Assembly (NCBI GenBank): GCA_965262305.1
Contig: CBDHEY010000004.1
Span: forward strand, 682,001-746,000
Origin: CBDHEY01 sp965262305
GTDB taxonomy: Bacteria > Pseudomonadota > Gammaproteobacteria > Pseudomonadales > Cellvibrionaceae
Reading direction: 5' to 3'
Length of the DNA stretch: 64,000 nucleotides
Shown here one piece after another: positions 63,749 to 64,000 of this stretch. Made by a program: the position numbers and the translations under genes. The notes beneath the pieces were generated by a model, which searched no databases, was not told where the DNA came from, and worked only from the letters and a program-made list of their open reading frames with translations. The number at the start of each line of letters is the position of its first letter. The first letter of the stretch is position 1.

Positions 63749-64000
63749 TTAAGGCTGCCAATCTTCTTTCAATGCTTTGACTAGCGTTTCCATTGATGCT
63801 GGTCGCTGCTTGGGGTCTTTATTTAGGCATTGCATGGCGAGGTTAGAAAGGACACTCGGTAGTGGTAATTTACTTATTTTTTGAGGGGAAGCTGGTGCGT
63901 CTGTGCGAATTTGTTGAAGTAGCGTTTGCACTATTTCCCCTTGGAAGGGGGTGACCCCAGTTAGAGTTTCATAGAGCACAGCCCCAAGACTGTATATATC
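63749..64000 (-). CDS. Ser/Thr protein kinase, C-terminal part (5' end outside window)
   Basis: The frame is open to the window edge: DIYSLGAVLYETLTGVTPFQG, then MQCLNKDPKQRPASMETLVKAL, which are subdomains IX-XI of a Hanks-type kinase. The GTG at 63979 is within the DIYSLG motif and is not a start. The kinase ends shortly after the core (EDWQP), so no extra C-terminal domain is attached. Acts with the PP2C next to it. Confidence 0.9.
   Translation of the reverse strand, partial: DIYSLGAVLYETLTGVTPFQGEIVQTLLQQIRTDAPASPQKISKLPLPSVLSNLAMQCLNKDPKQRPASMETLVKALKEDWQP

Overview
This 64 kb window is chromosomal DNA of an AT-rich (roughly 40% G+C by eye) Gram-negative bacterium, most likely a marine or aquatic gammaproteobacterium. 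The evidence is NtrB/NtrC, MsrPQ, an RND efflux pair, OmpA-type and beta-barrel outer-membrane proteins, a YaiI/UPF0178 protein and a Fur box. Genus is not resolved; a Kangiella-like or related oligotrophic lineage is a guess.

Region 1 (1-20750) is the most unusual part: five tandem same-strand paralogues encoding very large secreted proteins. Each ends in a di-haem oxidoreductase (DHOR-like) domain with two CxxCH haem sites. In front of it lie shuffled modules: a beta-trefoil-like domain, a 'secreted repeat' (COG4315/Lipoprotein_15-like) domain, a CBM6/35-like domain, a Cys-rich domain, two FN3 domains and Pro/Thr linkers. The first copy is cut by the window edge. Each copy has its own long leader and a hairpin behind it. 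Copies 4 and 5 share a 1.75 kb near-identical block, and copy 5 looks like a mosaic of copies 3 and 4. I infer an extracellular, polymer-attached redox system.

Region 2 (20.8-31.9 kb) is mixed housekeeping and accessory content: a DUF1353-like protein, a secreted metallophosphoesterase, a small lipoprotein, a beta-barrel protein, YaiI, an RND adaptor and pump, secreted proteins of unknown function, a PAP2-like membrane protein and 4-hydroxyphenylpyruvate dioxygenase. Region 3 (32-44 kb) is a compact natural-product locus: one 3226-residue, three-module NRPS with a terminal thioesterase, facing a flavin monooxygenase. Module 2 carries a serine-type specificity code; the module 1 adenylation domain has lost the Asp that binds the amino group.

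Region 4 (44.4-50.9 kb) holds an acyltransferase, an AraC-HTH/alkylguanine methyltransferase, a membrane protein, a Fur box followed about 110 nt later by a strong terminator with no convincing gene between (candidate iron-responsive sRNA), a TIM-barrel protein, an OmpA-family gene broken by several frameshifts and a SnoaL-like gene broken by one. Region 5 (51.2-54.9 kb) is a periplasmic redox operon: MauG/CcpA-type peroxidase, cupredoxin, tandem cytochrome c, MsrP and MsrQ. Region 6 (54.9-64 kb) has a chemoreceptor with three PAS-like repeats, a His/Lys/Tyr-rich secreted protein, ntrC, ntrB, a type II (eukaryotic-like) glutamine synthetase with a recognisable sigma-54 promoter and NtrC site, a PP2C phosphatase and the 3' end of a Ser/Thr kinase.
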